Source: Lethocerus indicus (Eukaryota; Arthropoda; Insecta; Hemiptera; Belostomatidae). Taken from it: a stretch of 64,000 nt of DNA. Below are positions 26,090 through 39,990 of this stretch, piece after piece; the first letter of the stretch is position 1; each line of letters opens with the position of its first letter. The translations under genes and the position numbers were made by a program. The DNA is taken from NCBI GenBank assembly GCA_019843655.1, contig JACDQD010000002.1, positions 14,159,154-14,223,153 of the forward strand. The letters are read 5' to 3'. A model generated the notes under the pieces. The model searched no databases, was not told the origin of the DNA, and saw only the letters and a list, made by a program, of their open reading frames with translations.

Positions 26090-28080
26090 GCCTCCGGCAC
26101 CTATATATTTCTGCCCGTTTATACTGCGTTCCCTTCGAAGAGTTATCGCCCCCGTCGGTTTGGACGTCTCATTACATTAATTATGGGTATTAACCGGTCC
26201 TGAAATTTTAGACTCAACACTCTCCGAGTCCCTTTTTAAAAATGGGACTCCGAGAAATTACTTGTGGACCGTGTACCCCGGCCATACAGGGGGAGTCGCT
26301 CCGAGAGAACACTGCACCCAACCGGTATCTGTGGAATATTAAAGAGGCCGGGGATATGACATTAATTCACAGTTACGCCGAGGCGCGCAACAAGATTTCC
26401 AAAAATAGTAGTAATGCGCCGGCGTTATTATTCACGGCGGGTCTAGAATCTGACAATTGCGTAGTGAATAATACTTATAATTAAGCTACGCGCAATGTAC
26501 TATGCGTACTATGGATGCAAAGTCCTCTATTAGCGGTGTCAGGTTATGCGGTCCCGAGGTTTCTAAACTTCGCGGAGCCCTTACAATTATCTAACGCGAG
26601 ATTTAAATAAAATAGCTATCCGGCTAGCAAAGTACCGGTATCTAGGCGGTATCTATAGACAGAAGATGATAGTAATCTAATATTGTAACAATCGTTTCGT
26701 GCCCGGGGCTCGAATTCGTAAGGCGGACACAGCCTTTCACAGATTCATAAATGTGCGGCGCTGGCGAACAAAAGGGGCCCGAGTGGCGCCCCATCCTCCT
26801 AATTATAGTTCTCCTCCAAACATCACCTCACCAATACCTCCCAGCGGTGTTAATCGCCTCCGGTCACCCAACCAACACCCCCCCCGACCCTTTATTTACG
26901 TACGCGTATTAAAGAAAAAGAATTGCTGTAAATAGTCCATTTTTTATTACAACTACCGTCTTCCCATTAGACTTCAAGTCAGTAAAATTTTCACGGTTTT
27001 ATTTAGGGAATTCAGGAAATATTTCCAACCGATAAATTCTACCCACACGGGAGAACTGTTTTAGGACTGATAAATAGAGTACCAACAATCATAGAAACAA
27101 CTTTGGAAACGTCCCACATACTCCAACCGCCATTTTATTTGATATATCAAAATGCATAGTCTTTTAAATGTAAGGAAATATGTCTAATAATTCATAATCA
27201 CCTACAGGTCCCATAATGTTTCCTCACTTTTGTACACAAAGCCGTTCGTCCCCTCGTAAATGGAATTTCGTCCAGAGGCTCTCGGGCTGATCCGGCAAGC
27301 GGGGCCGGTTTTGGCTGCAGACCCCCAGCCTCAAGTCTGTTGCGTGTCCTCGCATTCATATCGCGGATTTTTTCCTCCCCAATGTTTTCGAGAAAAGAGA
27401 GACCGTGGATCGAATTCTGATTCGCGATTTGTTCTACTCAGACCCTAACTTGAGGGTCAAGCTCCGCTCCTCTGTTCGAGCATAAAAGAGGGGCGCCGGC
27501 TGTAAAATAAGACCGGGGCTCGTAATAGCACCGGCGACATTGTTGGAAAACCACGGTCGGCACTGTTTAAAGACTGCGGATTTTTGGAGTCATTGCCCGC
27601 CATGTCGGGTTATGAAACGAATTCATCAATTGGTTGAGTCTGAATTACAGGAGAATATATTAATTGAAATCTGTAATTAACACGACTCACACAAATCTGG
27701 TCCGATTCTGTTGTAGACAAGTAGGAATTGAAAATGTTTTGTTCAAACGGCCAATATAGATATTATTTATTGATGATTTGGAAAATTAATACATATTTTG
27801 AAAAAAAAGCATTGATATGTGAATTGCGAATTTCAGTATGTGAACAAGAAGTAACAATCAGTAACAAATTAAAGAGTTAAAGGGGCTCCGATAAAAATCT
27901 ACCACGCCCCGCGTGATTGTATTGAGGAGGCGGGTAGGGCCATTATCACGTCGACCAGAATACCAAATTGGCAACCTCCAGTACGCGAAAATAAGGCGCT
28001 GATTTAGCGCTTCATTTTGCGAGGTACGCCCGCCCCGAGCAGCCGCGCAATCACAATGCGGGGAGCCGTTCAATACTTTA
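26090..28080. other. Two GC-rich blocks (26090-26920 and 27240-28080)
   Basis: Both are CpG-rich and are separated by AT-rich DNA (26930-27230). Short ORFs (26242-26484, 26699-26935, 27260-27448, all plus; 27858-28073 minus) lack splice partners or recognisable sequence. Treated as putative non-coding elements. Confidence 0.3.
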
Positions 28081-29389
28081 GACCAGTCGACTTCCGCTCT
28101 GCAAATAGTTTGAAGATTTAAGATTCAATTGAGACTCTGAACGCTTAGTAAATTCACAGGAAATATTGGTAAAGCTTCATCCCTTTGTGATTCTCTAATG
28201 CGACTATTACTACAGCAATTTAAGGACGACTCTTAATCTGCAATGGCAGTGAGATAGAGTTATTTGTCAACCGATCCCAATTTGAGATATTAATCATAAA
28301 AGAATCGTCTTTTTTGTATAAACGTTTTCATTCGCCTCTCTACCGATGGCTAAATTTATATGTACGTCGAGACTTTAAATTAGGATTAGAATATAAAATA
28401 ACCGAGAACAATTGTACATTTACAGTCTGCATATTTCAAAAAAGCAGGAAGAAGTTTTAGAACCTTGTTTTATGCTCTCATAATCCCTGATTGATGGGCC
28501 AAATCGGATTAGTCCGCGGCGCAAACTAATATTGTGGCCGTCACATTCACCATATTTATAGCTGAAATAGCGTTCGGGAATCGAGGATTGACTTTCCCTA
28601 TTAAAAATGAGTTATTTCGGTTCCCTAATAACGAGAACGGGACACCGAGCTCCGGGTCATTGTGCAGCCGATAATAATGGACTATCGGACTAATGGAAAT
28701 CGAAACGGGGACCAGTCATCGACCGGAATCAAGCCGTACAGTTTAATTAAACGACGAATTAATCGGCATTCAGAAATGTTAGGATTCGGCTTAGGGCACA
28801 GGCTTAGGGCGAAACCAAGCAACAAAGCCACCTGCATTAGGAACTTGAGTCCGCCTTGGATTATTATTATTATTCGCTCCATCAGTGGAAGGAATCTCCA
28901 CCTGGACAAGGAACAAATTTTATTGCAACTGTCAGGTTCTCTCAACGCTCGTTTCGTCTAAAACTGTACCCGTCTTCCACATGTACTGAACAATAGTAAC
29001 AGACGAAGTATAACTTAATCACAAAAAGCGCAATACGGTGCTAACAGCCGGAATGCGGACATATGCCATCGCATAAAAAGTACACTTTATATGTATATAC
29101 TCAGTCCTTTGGCCAGTATAATTATTTTACGTTTTCCAACTTTAGGTTTTAAATACTCTCTACTGATTTAGATTTTTACTCGTGTATCCAAATTAAATTA
29201 GTTATTATCGCTTCTTAGTGGCCAAGTAACAGGAGGAGTCCATAATTGGCGAAAGGATTTTAATAAAATGTTTATTAAATATTGACTCGATTAAATGGCT
29301 CGGAATAATTCCGATAAATAATTAACCGTGGCTAAATATCTGTCATTAGTGACTCTGGAGAGGAAGAAGAACTGTGTATTTCGTCCGCC
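28081..29389. other. Gene-free stretch
   Basis: AT-rich, with overlapping plus and minus ORFs at 28660-28960 that mirror each other and a short ATT run near 28861. No coding signature. Confidence 0.4.
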
Positions 29390-30390
29390 GTCTAATTTTT
29401 CAATTCCGGTTAACGCGGGGAGAAAGGACCCTCGAGAAAACCAGAAATACGAGATTCGGCCGGTAGCTCTAGCCTGAGTTGAGACGAGGCAGGCGTCCGA
29501 AATCGCCACCGGCTTAACTCAATAAACTTAATTTTTTTCTTCCTCCGGAGTGCGTGCGTGTTATTTTCTATTTCTCCGAGTCGGCGTCGATATCCGTGAA
29601 GCGTTCCAGATAGGCCCGGGCGGCCCACTTTTCTCCCTTTAGCACTTGTCCCCGCGTATTCTCTAACATGTTAGGCCGGCTCCATTCGTCTCAGCACATT
29701 GGCCGAATCTATTGACCATTTTTAATAGCGTCTATATTTCTATTAAAACAGTTTTATTAAACAGGTCTAATGTTGAATGAAAACAGCTAATGGAGACAGA
29801 AAAATTATGATTCATTATCCCTTCTCACATGTTCCCACATTTTGGCATATGACCTTGCCAGAATGACTTCATCTAGTGCTAGGATTAGTAAATGTACTAC
29901 AGATGGAATGCTAAATATAGCGAGAAGGAAACAAACTACCCGTCTAAATAAAAAGGAATACTTACTTCCAGTTACAAACAAAGAAATTGCATTTCTCGCG
30001 GATTCCTAGTATTTATTGTATGCTCTATTGAGTAGGAATGAGAACCGACGTGAGTCCCGACTCGGATATATAAAAGCGCGCGATTAAAATGAATTCGAAC
30101 GGACCTGGATCCTCCTACGCGGAGCGTTCTAATTTTTCAGAAGGGGGCTTAACAATGGAAAATTTTTCCACATTCGTAAGGCGCTGGTAAGGGCATGCTA
30201 TCGATATGAAAGAGGAGATCACGCGCCTTGGAGCGGGGGTGACATATTTTTCACGGAGCACAATGGGCCCCCCCACCCGTAGGCGCCATAATGCCGCCCA
30301 CCGTCATTTAGCTTTGCACGCGCTTACCGCCCCCAGTTTCATAAACGGCCCGTGCAATTAGACGGCATAATTTTTAGCGCTCGGGTACAC
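29390..30390. other. GC-rich blocks (29390-29720 and 30050-30390)
   Basis: CpG-rich islands with an AT-rich spacer. The second holds a strong minus-strand donor (gtaagc near 30303) preceded by ATG AAA CTG GGG GCG, but no upstream acceptor or coding context, so no exon is called. Confidence 0.3.
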
Positions 30391-31979
30391 ACTGTCTGTA
30401 AATACATTATAACATAATGTTTTCCGAGTTTAGGGTAGGGGTTTTAGAATCGCCGAAATATTAAAATTTCCAGTCTTAATATAGACTGAAAATAAATACT
30501 TCCAAGTATTTATAGTTGCAGAAATTATGATTCTTACATAATCGAAATTGTAACAATAATAAAGTACAGTAAATTTACGTATGTATAATTAAAACCCCCC
30601 ACAAAATTTAACGCGCGCAATTTACATGTGTTTCTCTAGAATCAGAACTAAACACATTCGAGAAAATGTAGTGCGAATTTAACACTTTTAATGCTTAATT
30701 CTAGACAATCTGTAAAATTGGCCGAACACCTGCCTAATTTCAAACTGATCCGACCGAGATCCGAGATCAGGCAATTTTGCCGATGATTATGTCGGACAGT
30801 CTTCCAACAACAATATCATAAAGTGGGGCATACTTATGTTATTTAAGAAAGTAATTTGCATAACTTAAATCACAGTCACGGAGGGCTCTGGGAGAATCAG
30901 GAGTGCTACAACATAAATTCCCCTTTTGCAATCGAGAGCAGTGAAAAAGTTGATTTTCCTTATAAGATCGGAACCGTTTGTCCCTTATCAGTAAATTTCA
31001 AAATTCAGCGAATACGTTTGGGTAATTTTTTTAATAATAGTTTCATTGTGAATGTTCGTTGGTAAGGTGTCTCTGTGATATATTGTAAACAATATTCATT
31101 TTATTTGATCATGAAATTAGAAATATATGCGCTATTTAAGGAGGGCATTTGGAAACGCTGAATATACGGGACTGTGTGAAGGTTCGGAATGCGTATCGCT
31201 CACTCAGTTGTTCTCGAACTTCATTGTGAGGAATTTTCGAAAGAACCAAACCGAGACAATGTTTCCTTCGCCTCGACAGACCAGAGCGGCATCATGAGCT
31301 GTTTCCCAACATTCCGGGACATGGGAGAAGGTTTCAAAACTGAGAAGGGTCAAAACGCCGGACGGGAGGCGTCCGCCGACTAATTTCGAGACGCCCCATT
31401 TGAACCCAAACTGAGTTTACGAGGTCCAAGGGACAGACGCAAGCGTTAATACTAATACTCCCTCGGTCAGCAAGAACCAGTTTTCTAGCAAGTGTGGACT
31501 ACCCAGGGGAAGGACGGGATGGAGGGAGGGGGTCCTTAGGTTTCCGACTTAAGTATTGCCCAATGCTTGGCAATAGTGGCCTTCAAAATATCACATTGCT
31601 TCTTCATTCTCAAAGGAGGGGTAGCAGTTCCTGTGTTCATGTGGTTAGATTACGTAAGGTTAATGGTGCCGGCCGGCAAATTCGTGGGCACAACCGTAGA
31701 TAATACCATCCAGTAATATACACCTTCTGAGCTTATAAACTCAATTTTTTACTTACTTTTTTGTGCGTTCGCCATATAAAAATCATTTTATTTTGAAAAG
31801 AGAGTTACGATAACCTTTATGCAATCTCTCATGTACCTGTCATCTATCGTCGGTCTGTATATAGAAAGTTTCATTGTAACTCGTAGTTTACGACAATTGC
31901 CTGTCTATTTTTAGAAATAAACAATAAAACAGCCTTAAAATTACTATTTATCGGAGAAAATATATACGTCCGGGAAACT
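30391..31979. other. AT-rich gene-free stretch
   Basis: No splice-bounded frame, repeat or RNA gene seen. A moderately GC-rich part at 31190-31700 has only short uninformative ORFs. Confidence 0.4.
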
Positions 31980-32257
31980 GGCCGAAATAAGAACCCAATT
32001 CTAGACCTCAATCCGGCCCTGTTTCCGGAAATATCGGTCGGTGCACAACACGCTCCGGAAATGCTCTTAGTCGGAAGGAGGCGGAGAGGTACTCGCCGTC
32101 CTCAAAAATCCAGCAAAGACGGGCGAATTGTTGGCAGGAAATTGCTCGTTTCGAGACGGAGACGTTCGGAGAATTTCAGTTTGTCGAAGGACGGTCTCGT
32201 TACCGACAATTCTCTATGGCGGGTCTCACACTAAGAGAGACCCCGGCCCCAGTCTTA

Positions 32258-32298
<41 letters not shown>

Positions 32299-32440
32299 CT
32301 GGAGGAGTCTTCATTACTCCGTGTAATTTGGTGCCGGCCCCTTGCCGGGGCCACGTTTAAACGGCATTCCGACGGCATGAGCTATCGCCCCGCAATGAAA
32401 TGCTAATTCCGGCCTTTACCTCCCCAGTCTTTTGATCTGC
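31980..32440. other. GC-rich block containing a CT repeat
   Basis: CpG-rich DNA interrupted by the CT microsatellite. The flanks ggagg and cctcc form a short stem beside the repeat. A minus-strand donor (gtaaga, 32258-32253) follows the repeat but no coding frame precedes it. Confidence 0.3.
32263..32294. repeat. (CT)16 microsatellite
   Basis: Thirty-two bases of perfect CT within a GC-rich block. Confidence 0.95.
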
Positions 32441-35149
32441 CAGCTCTACCGAGTAATTTTAAAATAATTATTACTCATGGGGAATTAACAGGAAGCCGGT
32501 ATGCTCCGCGGGCATACCTTCTTTTACGCCTAAACGACGGATAATACAAATTAGTATGAATTACAGTTTACAGGAGCGTAAACATTTAACAATTAGAGCG
32601 GCCGCCTTTTGATTTACAGCTGCACTCGCTGACAAACTTTCGTAATAATTAAAATATCGGCACTCAAAATCACAATCTACCTTTCAATAAATTATTTTCC
32701 CGCTCTTTCCTATTCAAATAAGTTTAGCTTTGTCCCGTTTAAATAATTTTTTAAATTAAATGCGTTTTATTAATTGCCTAATTATCGGCTTGTAGGCATT
32801 TTACAAATTAATCCTAAAGAGGACACATGCGAGTTCCATCTATCGCCAAATGATGACGAGTATTTTGGAGATTTCTCTTTCCGTTATGGCAATGACATAA
32901 TTTCACTTTAACCGTCAATAATTCATCAAGGTTTCTAGAGAAATCCTAACCACTTTCTAATAACGTTTTCTTATATTTATTGAATATTAACAAATAAATA
33001 TAATAAGGTTCTTTTCAGACACAACGTATAAATTAAAACGAAGCCCGGCACCTCTACGTTGCATCCATCTTCCTAACTAACGAAAATTATTTACGCTTTA
33101 TTGCATGTTTTCAGCGCATAAACAAAGATCGCATGGTGCAGTTCATTGTGGAGATCTGCAGATATTATGGCACTCACAAAGGAAGGTTCATGAGGTACAA
33201 ATTTGCAAAATAACTAATTATTAATACGACGGACTAATTTATGTGACTGATATAGGGATTAGGTGGGACATTAAAGAAATTTTAACTCTAACCCTAAACC
33301 ATTAAAAAGAGAATTAGTTTGTGCGTAATATATTTTCAATAAAATATAATTATTACAGGGAAAAAATGAGCCAATCGGACACATACGATTTATTATGAAA
33401 TGCGGTTGTAGATATCCTGAAATATATCCACTGGCCTGTTTTAACCATAAGAACAATTTCCAGTAACCGATTTTCATTAAATGTCGGTATTTCCCCTGCT
33501 ATCCTCCCGTTCTTAGAAATAATTGCGATTGCAGCTTTTTGCAAATGCGCTCGGCTTTCGGGAAACCCGGTAAGGGAAATCGGTCGCATATCCCGGTTGA
33601 CTGTATTTGCGTTGCGGGTACCAGCTTATGCGGCGAGAGTCATTAGCGCCAAGGCGAAAAGTCTCTAACTGACCGGATGAGTAATTTGTGAAAGGTAAAA
33701 CTCTGCTGAGTCAGCTCACTGCGTATCGAAGTTCACTTCTTCGATAAATGATCGTATTGGACCTACTGAATGGTAAGATAATCTGGACTTGGACATTATT
33801 CGCGGTTTAATTGCAAGTTTGATTCTATCTTAAATTCGCTTTTTTTATCCCAAAATTATTCTTAATTACAATCGATTCTTAATACTGTGGCTTTAATAAA
33901 TTAAGCGTCAATCCTTTTCAATTACTATAAATACCAATATAAATATTGTACCGAAAACTGGAAATCCATGTCGACCAGCTCTGTTTATATATCGAGTTGT
34001 AACTGAACAGTGTAAACACATGAAGGTGCATTTCGCTGACCCGAACTCCGTAACGCATAAATTCAAATTCAACTCAGAGTCGAGGTAATGAACACAATCA
34101 GGCTCCTATATTGAAGAATTAAAATAAAGTTTTTGGGTGGTGTGTCATATAAGATGTGGGTATAAATTTACAATTAATATGCGTTCTTCAGTAGCGAAGG
34201 AACGGTATCCTGATTATAACATGTCATCTCTACCCCGCCTCTCAAGTTTACGAAATGGACAGACCTCTTTGTAAACCGTTTATTAATGTCCCGTCCGCAT
34301 TCTTATTATATTCCATTACTCCTCCGTCCATTGTCTCACTTATAGACCCGTCTCCTTGAATTGAATTCTCTTCATTTTTAATTAGGATATGGTAATGAAG
34401 GAACATCATACGGGGAATCTTTGTCTGTTTTTTTTAATTGCGTTTCATATTCTTTAAATCACGTAGAATTTGAATATAAATGGTTAACGAATTGTATTTG
34501 CATCGCATACTACCTAAAACTGGAATTGAAAGAGTGTTACTTTTAACTTTTGTGATAACTTTTAATTTGTGCACTAATATGCCTAACAAATTATAACCTG
34601 TGTCTGCTTAATATATGTTTCACAGGTTGGTACTCATATTCGAAGTACATCCTGAAGGTGGTTACGTTCCTCCGTTACTGGGCGATTACTATGGTTTCTT
34701 AGAATCATAAAACCCGTGCTTATCTTCTTTCAGACCAGATGAATTAGATGCAGAACTGTTTAAGTTTGGTATATCCCCAACTGCTACTCCTAATTGATAT
34801 CGTGACACCATACACTATTCTCGATACTTGGCGGAAATCGCTTATAACTCCGTTTCAGGGGTGGAAAAACCCTTGATTCAAATCATAAAATCTGAATATC
34901 TCTGGAACGTCAAAAAGCCATTCTGTATATTCTTCTCTGCGCTATTCCTTACATTATTCTTCATCCACTAATATCATCTTGTGGACTTGGTCATATATCC
35001 AACTATTCGTCCACTCGACCATATATTCTTTTTAAGTGTGAAAAAAACCAGACCTTCTTTAAATGCCTTAAAAACACTAAAGTAATTCTTAAGAAAAGGC
35101 TTCACGAATTAGGATATATTTAGGATATCTTTATTATAAATCTTTAATA
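32441..35149. other. AT-rich gene-free stretch
   Basis: Nothing recognisable. Short minus-strand ORFs at 33271-33589 overlap each other without coding signature. Confidence 0.45.
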
Positions 35150-35720
35150 TGTCCGTGTCCGTGTCACCGATGAAAGGGACCGTAAGGGCGTGCAATTAAG
35201 TCGGTCGGTCGGTCGGCGGCTTAATGGGGCGCAGGGCGGAAGTGGCGCAGTGGTCTAGCGGGGGGTTGGGAAGGGGTTCCCCGGCAGAACTCTGGTAATT
35301 AGCATGGGGCGGCCTTATTTCGGCTCGTTAAAACTAATACTTTCCAGCTGGAAATAAAACCGGACGGCCAAATCACGCGAGAGCCCTGCGCGCTCTCTTC
35401 CCGCCGATCGAAAAGGCCATAAACCCGTGGTTTTTGTGGTCCCGGTCCTTCGCGTCGTAAAAAATGAAATTGATGACGACAATAAGTGTTAGGAAGTGAA
35501 GCCCGGGTTATTATTTTCCTTAAAAAAGTACTAAAAGGGAGCGCGTGCGTGCCGCCCGGCGGGGAGCGTGCGTACGCGGGGCTTGCCTAGGTGTGGCCCC
35601 CGGGTCGCATATAAATTGATCAATTACTCTCGCCCTCACGCGCTCCCCCCCCTCACCTTCAGAACCTTCTCGGCACCTCGCCGCGCATTCCACTAGGTGC
35701 GTGAGTGCGTGTGCGTTTAT
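35150..35720. other. GC-rich block with (TCGG)4 and C-rich runs
   Basis: Starts with a TCGG tetranucleotide repeat (35201-35216), followed by a sequence resembling a tRNA A box (tggcgcagtggtctagcgg, near 35243) but with no B box or cloverleaf. The right end has a 36-nt minus-strand splice-bounded open piece (35657-35692). Likely a regulatory or structural non-coding element. Confidence 0.3.
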
Positions 35721-38379
35721 ACGTGTACGTATATATATACACGCACACAGTTATAAATACAAGTATACCGGACGGACACACACACGTGTATGACCCTCTC
35801 TCCTTTCTCTGTGTACACCTGTCCTCGGCGTGGTGGGGGCAGGAGCTCTCACAGCCGCTGAGCTGGACCATTCCTCCGATCATGAATGTAATTAAACTAC
35901 CCTTCTCTATCGCTAGTTCGGTTACCGATGCCCCAATTATCGGCCGCCTTTCAAGAAGCACCTACTCTATTACAGACGGGGACATTTTCTCGATTCAATA
36001 AAGGAAACCTTCGAAATACTTTTTCGGGCCCAAATATCTGTTAACCCGCAAATAATAAAGCTCAAAAAAGATTGCCGTGGCACCATTTTGTAGTACAGGC
36101 AATTTAGAATATCGTGAATGTGTTTCAACATCAATGCCATTCTCAATCTTATTAGCAAATCCGAAACCAACGTTTTTCATATGACGTCCGAATGTTTCCT
36201 ATTTTCCAATAAGATAACAAATAGTCAATCGTTCCTTACTGTTTGAATGTAATCAAATTCAGAGGGAGGTTTCAAACACGCATTAAACCGCTAAGTATCA
36301 AGCAGATAAAACGTGTGTATAGTACAGATAAAGAATACATTCGGTAATAAGTGAACCCGGTCAAGTAATGGTGGAAGGATTTAAATTTCTAATACGATTT
36401 AGATTCAGAATACCGAAATATTAACTCCGCATTACTGTTCCTTTTGTCCTAAAGGTCAACTGCTACACGCCTGATCTGTTGTCTGAATTAGTGAGTGTCC
36501 TGGTGGAATATCGATCACTCTAGTGTTTATTTAGGACGCATTACCAATGGTGTGGCCCGGACAGATCATCCGGGTCAGCGAAAACACGTTCTTTTTTTCC
36601 CCTCGTACCACCGAACTGGCATACATACCGCACCGGCTCAATAATCACTCTCGGCTCTCTCTTGACGAGTAAAAGAAGCGATTGTTACCGCCGCAAGGAG
36701 GCGTCGCGATATGGCCCAAATGAACCTATCCATAATGGTGCGCATCTGTGAAGATATAAATCACCGAGTCGTTTAGTCACAACAAAAGGGATACTTCCAA
36801 CGTTACTAAATGCGGAGCTCGAATAATTTATAATCGCTCTCGTACGGCTTAAATATACATCAAACAATTTAACCGTAGCGTAACCCTTGCCGTACTCCGT
36901 GGAGGCTGCCAAGGGCTCGAACTGAATGCCAAAACTGCCGGAAATTCCGAGCGTAACTCCCACAACATTGCTTTAACGCAATTAATAAATAAAGTATGTG
37001 TGTGTGTGTGTGTGTGTGGATAAATAAAAGTTGCAACCCACTAATAAATTGCGACAAATTCTTTCTCTTTCTACAGTGACGAAAATTAGGTCTCCTTATT
37101 AAATCTTAGGTTATTCCGGCTATACATATTCTATCAAATGCCTTAATCGGTGCTGACCCACTTCCCCTTTATGGTTAATACTTCATCCGGGTTTCGGCCC
37201 TGTTATATTTATTACTGTCTCATTATAATTATTGTGACTGTTTATTTTCTAACCGGGTTAACAAGAACTGCGTTAAAAAAAGTTACGAATAGTTATCACA
37301 GGATAATATATATTTCAATATCTTGCCCCGAATTATGGGAGGCTAAAGTAATATTTTTCTACTTAGTTGTCGAGTAACATAAAAAAAAATTCCTTTAAGA
37401 TGGAACATCCTTTGAAGCAAAGAGAAAGTTAAATGCTGTCTACTAGGTTATTATAAAATATCGATAATATCCTTTTAATCCAGGCCAGACCCCAATTCAT
37501 TTAGAAATACCAATTAGACGGCTCGTTAAAGAAATAATAAGATAATACAGCTACTGCGTTTATGAGAAAGGTTACGCCTGTATTTCTGTCGTTTAAGTAC
37601 ATTTGTTATTAGGTGGAAACCAGTTATTAGAGAAAATATCACCGGACTGGGTGGAAAATATTCCCGATGTGGCTATACGTTTTACAAACTCAGTAGCAGC
37701 GAGTTGTACAAATACACCAACTCTGTGCGGTAGTTTAACGCTTTACGCACCGGCCACGCGAGTTTGAGATTCAAAACATGCATATAATAATAAGATAGTT
37801 ACCACAAATTTAAAAAATAGAATAAATTATGAAATATGAAATGCGTGCCAATAGGTAGAAGTTGATATCTACATCTGCCCCACCGACTGGAGTTTCCGTA
37901 AGGCTCTGACGTTTAACCTCACTCTATACAAATATATACAAACGTATATGGAAGTGTGTGTACCTCCGCGTGATATCATAGTGGTATTATACCTCGTCTG
38001 AGTTCCTTCCTATGTTCCCACAGGGAACAACAGACACGTGTACAGACCCCACGGCCCCAGCACACATTATCTGCACACCCTGCATAACGAACAATTACAA
38101 ACTAACGCGTAACACTAGACAACACCCCTCATAATTACTAAGGGACATTAACAGGATACATCTACCGTTCCCAAGAAGGGATTTGCCCATAAGGTGGCAG
38201 TCCCACTAAGAAATAGTATGTGGCCAAGGACCTAAACTGCTTACAAACAGAATGGAACGAATAGTAGTCCGGTATCTATTTTGTAAACGTACATTTTCAA
38301 TGGACTGACTGCGTTCGGTTCGAAAGGGAGACTCGGTCAATAAAAAACAAAAAAGAAGACGGCGTAGAATACCTCAGAG
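35721..38379. other. Gene-free stretch
   Basis: Mixed to AT-rich. It contains alternating CA/TG-rich DNA at 35700-35800 and the TG microsatellite at 36997-37018. Nothing else identified. Confidence 0.4.
36997..37018. repeat. (TG)11 microsatellite
   Basis: Twenty-two bases of perfect TG repeat in AT-rich DNA. Confidence 0.95.
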
Positions 38380-38960
38380 GTACGAGGAGTCGTGCGGTGG
38401 CCAGATCAGATATCCGGGAGTAAATAATGAAATTCACATCAGATTTCCGACCGGATTCATACCGTAATCATTATTTGATTCTGGCTACGGGACGCGTTCG
38501 AGAACGGAGACGAGAACAGAAAAAGTTTTAAAAATGTCGGCCGGTCCTAGCGGCCGGAGCGGTGGCGGTATTGGCCACTTCAAAAGGGGGACCCATTCAC
38601 GTGGTCAGGAGTCTAATGGGGCGGTCTTTGTGAAAAAGGAGGCATCGCAAATGCCGGCGACACTAGCGCGGGGGTGGTGGTGGTGGGGCCCCTCCGGGGG
38701 GTTGGCTGGAGGGGGCCAGTTGGCATTGAACCGAATAAAAAAAAAATATATACTGGGTAAGAAGGCGAGCGGCGGCCTCCGCTAACGACTCCCCTCGTCC
38801 CCCCCCCCACACTACTACAAATCCTCCACTAGCCGGGGGATTACTTCTTCACCGATGGGCCCCCGGAATTTAAATAGTCGCCGGCCACTTTTGTTATTCT
38901 TCTCCCTAAAAAAGGGACCCAATTGACTCCGGAAAAACACTCAACGCCGAGCCTCTTTTT
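38380..38960. other. GC-rich block with G-rich plus strand
   Basis: Includes ggtggtggtggtgggg at about 38674-38688, further G runs to 38716 and a C run at 38800-38809. The plus-strand ORF 38534-38785 is Gly-rich because of these runs and has no splice context. Confidence 0.35.
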
Positions 38961-39610
38961 AGATCCTGACATCTCTAAAACGATAACCGGATATTTTCAT
39001 TCCTCGCCCGAAAGAAAAAATTCCGCTCTGCCGTCAACTCTAATCGTGCACATATTATTGTATTGTTAATCGCAAAATTATAATAATATCGTTTTATTAT
39101 GGGGAAAATTGTCCTTGGGGTTCCGAGAAAAAGTGGATACTTGCTTGTAGGATAATTTCATGACCTTAGTTTCCCGATTGTCCTAAGTGTCCCGAGTTCA
39201 AATATCAACGAATTTTTCGTGCATGCATATAATACGATTATCGCGAATGTAGGGAAAATACTTGAAGGTATTCCATTGGACTAACGTTCTTCTGATACTT
39301 ACATTATTACTGTTCGCGCTTGTGTTCGACCAACGTTTAGAATAACACGCGTAAAATTATATAATAGAGACAGTGATTTTGAGGCGATGGCCAGTCGGGT
39401 AGGGAAGATGACACGGACACCGGTTTTGAACAGTTTGTTGAACCCTCGGATTCGGCTAATTCCTTCCTACACACGGGCCGGGTCTAGGGACGCGTGCAAG
39501 CCTTTAGCTCGGTGCGAGAAGACGACCGGCCGAACGACCTAAAGTATTCGGACCGCAGTCGAGATGTAGTTCGTAGATACCTCGAAAAATCAAGAGTGTC
39601 CAGAAGGAAG

Positions 39611-39737
<127 letters not shown>

Positions 39738-39990
39738 AGCGGAGCAGCGATGAAAAAGAGAGAGAGTGAGAGGGAGGGAGAGGAGAGAGCTCATTAGCGT
39801 TCGTGCGTATGTTTGTGTGCGTGAGTGCGTGTCTCCTGAGAAAGAGAGGGAAGGAGAGTGAAAAAGGAGAGAGCGAAGATGGATATGGGGGTAGGGGGGA
39901 CATTCTTGGTCAATCGCCAAGTGTCGTTTTACAATGGGAGTCCCTTCCACTTTGGTGGTATCGGTGTCCCCGGGTGATATGTACGCTTCG

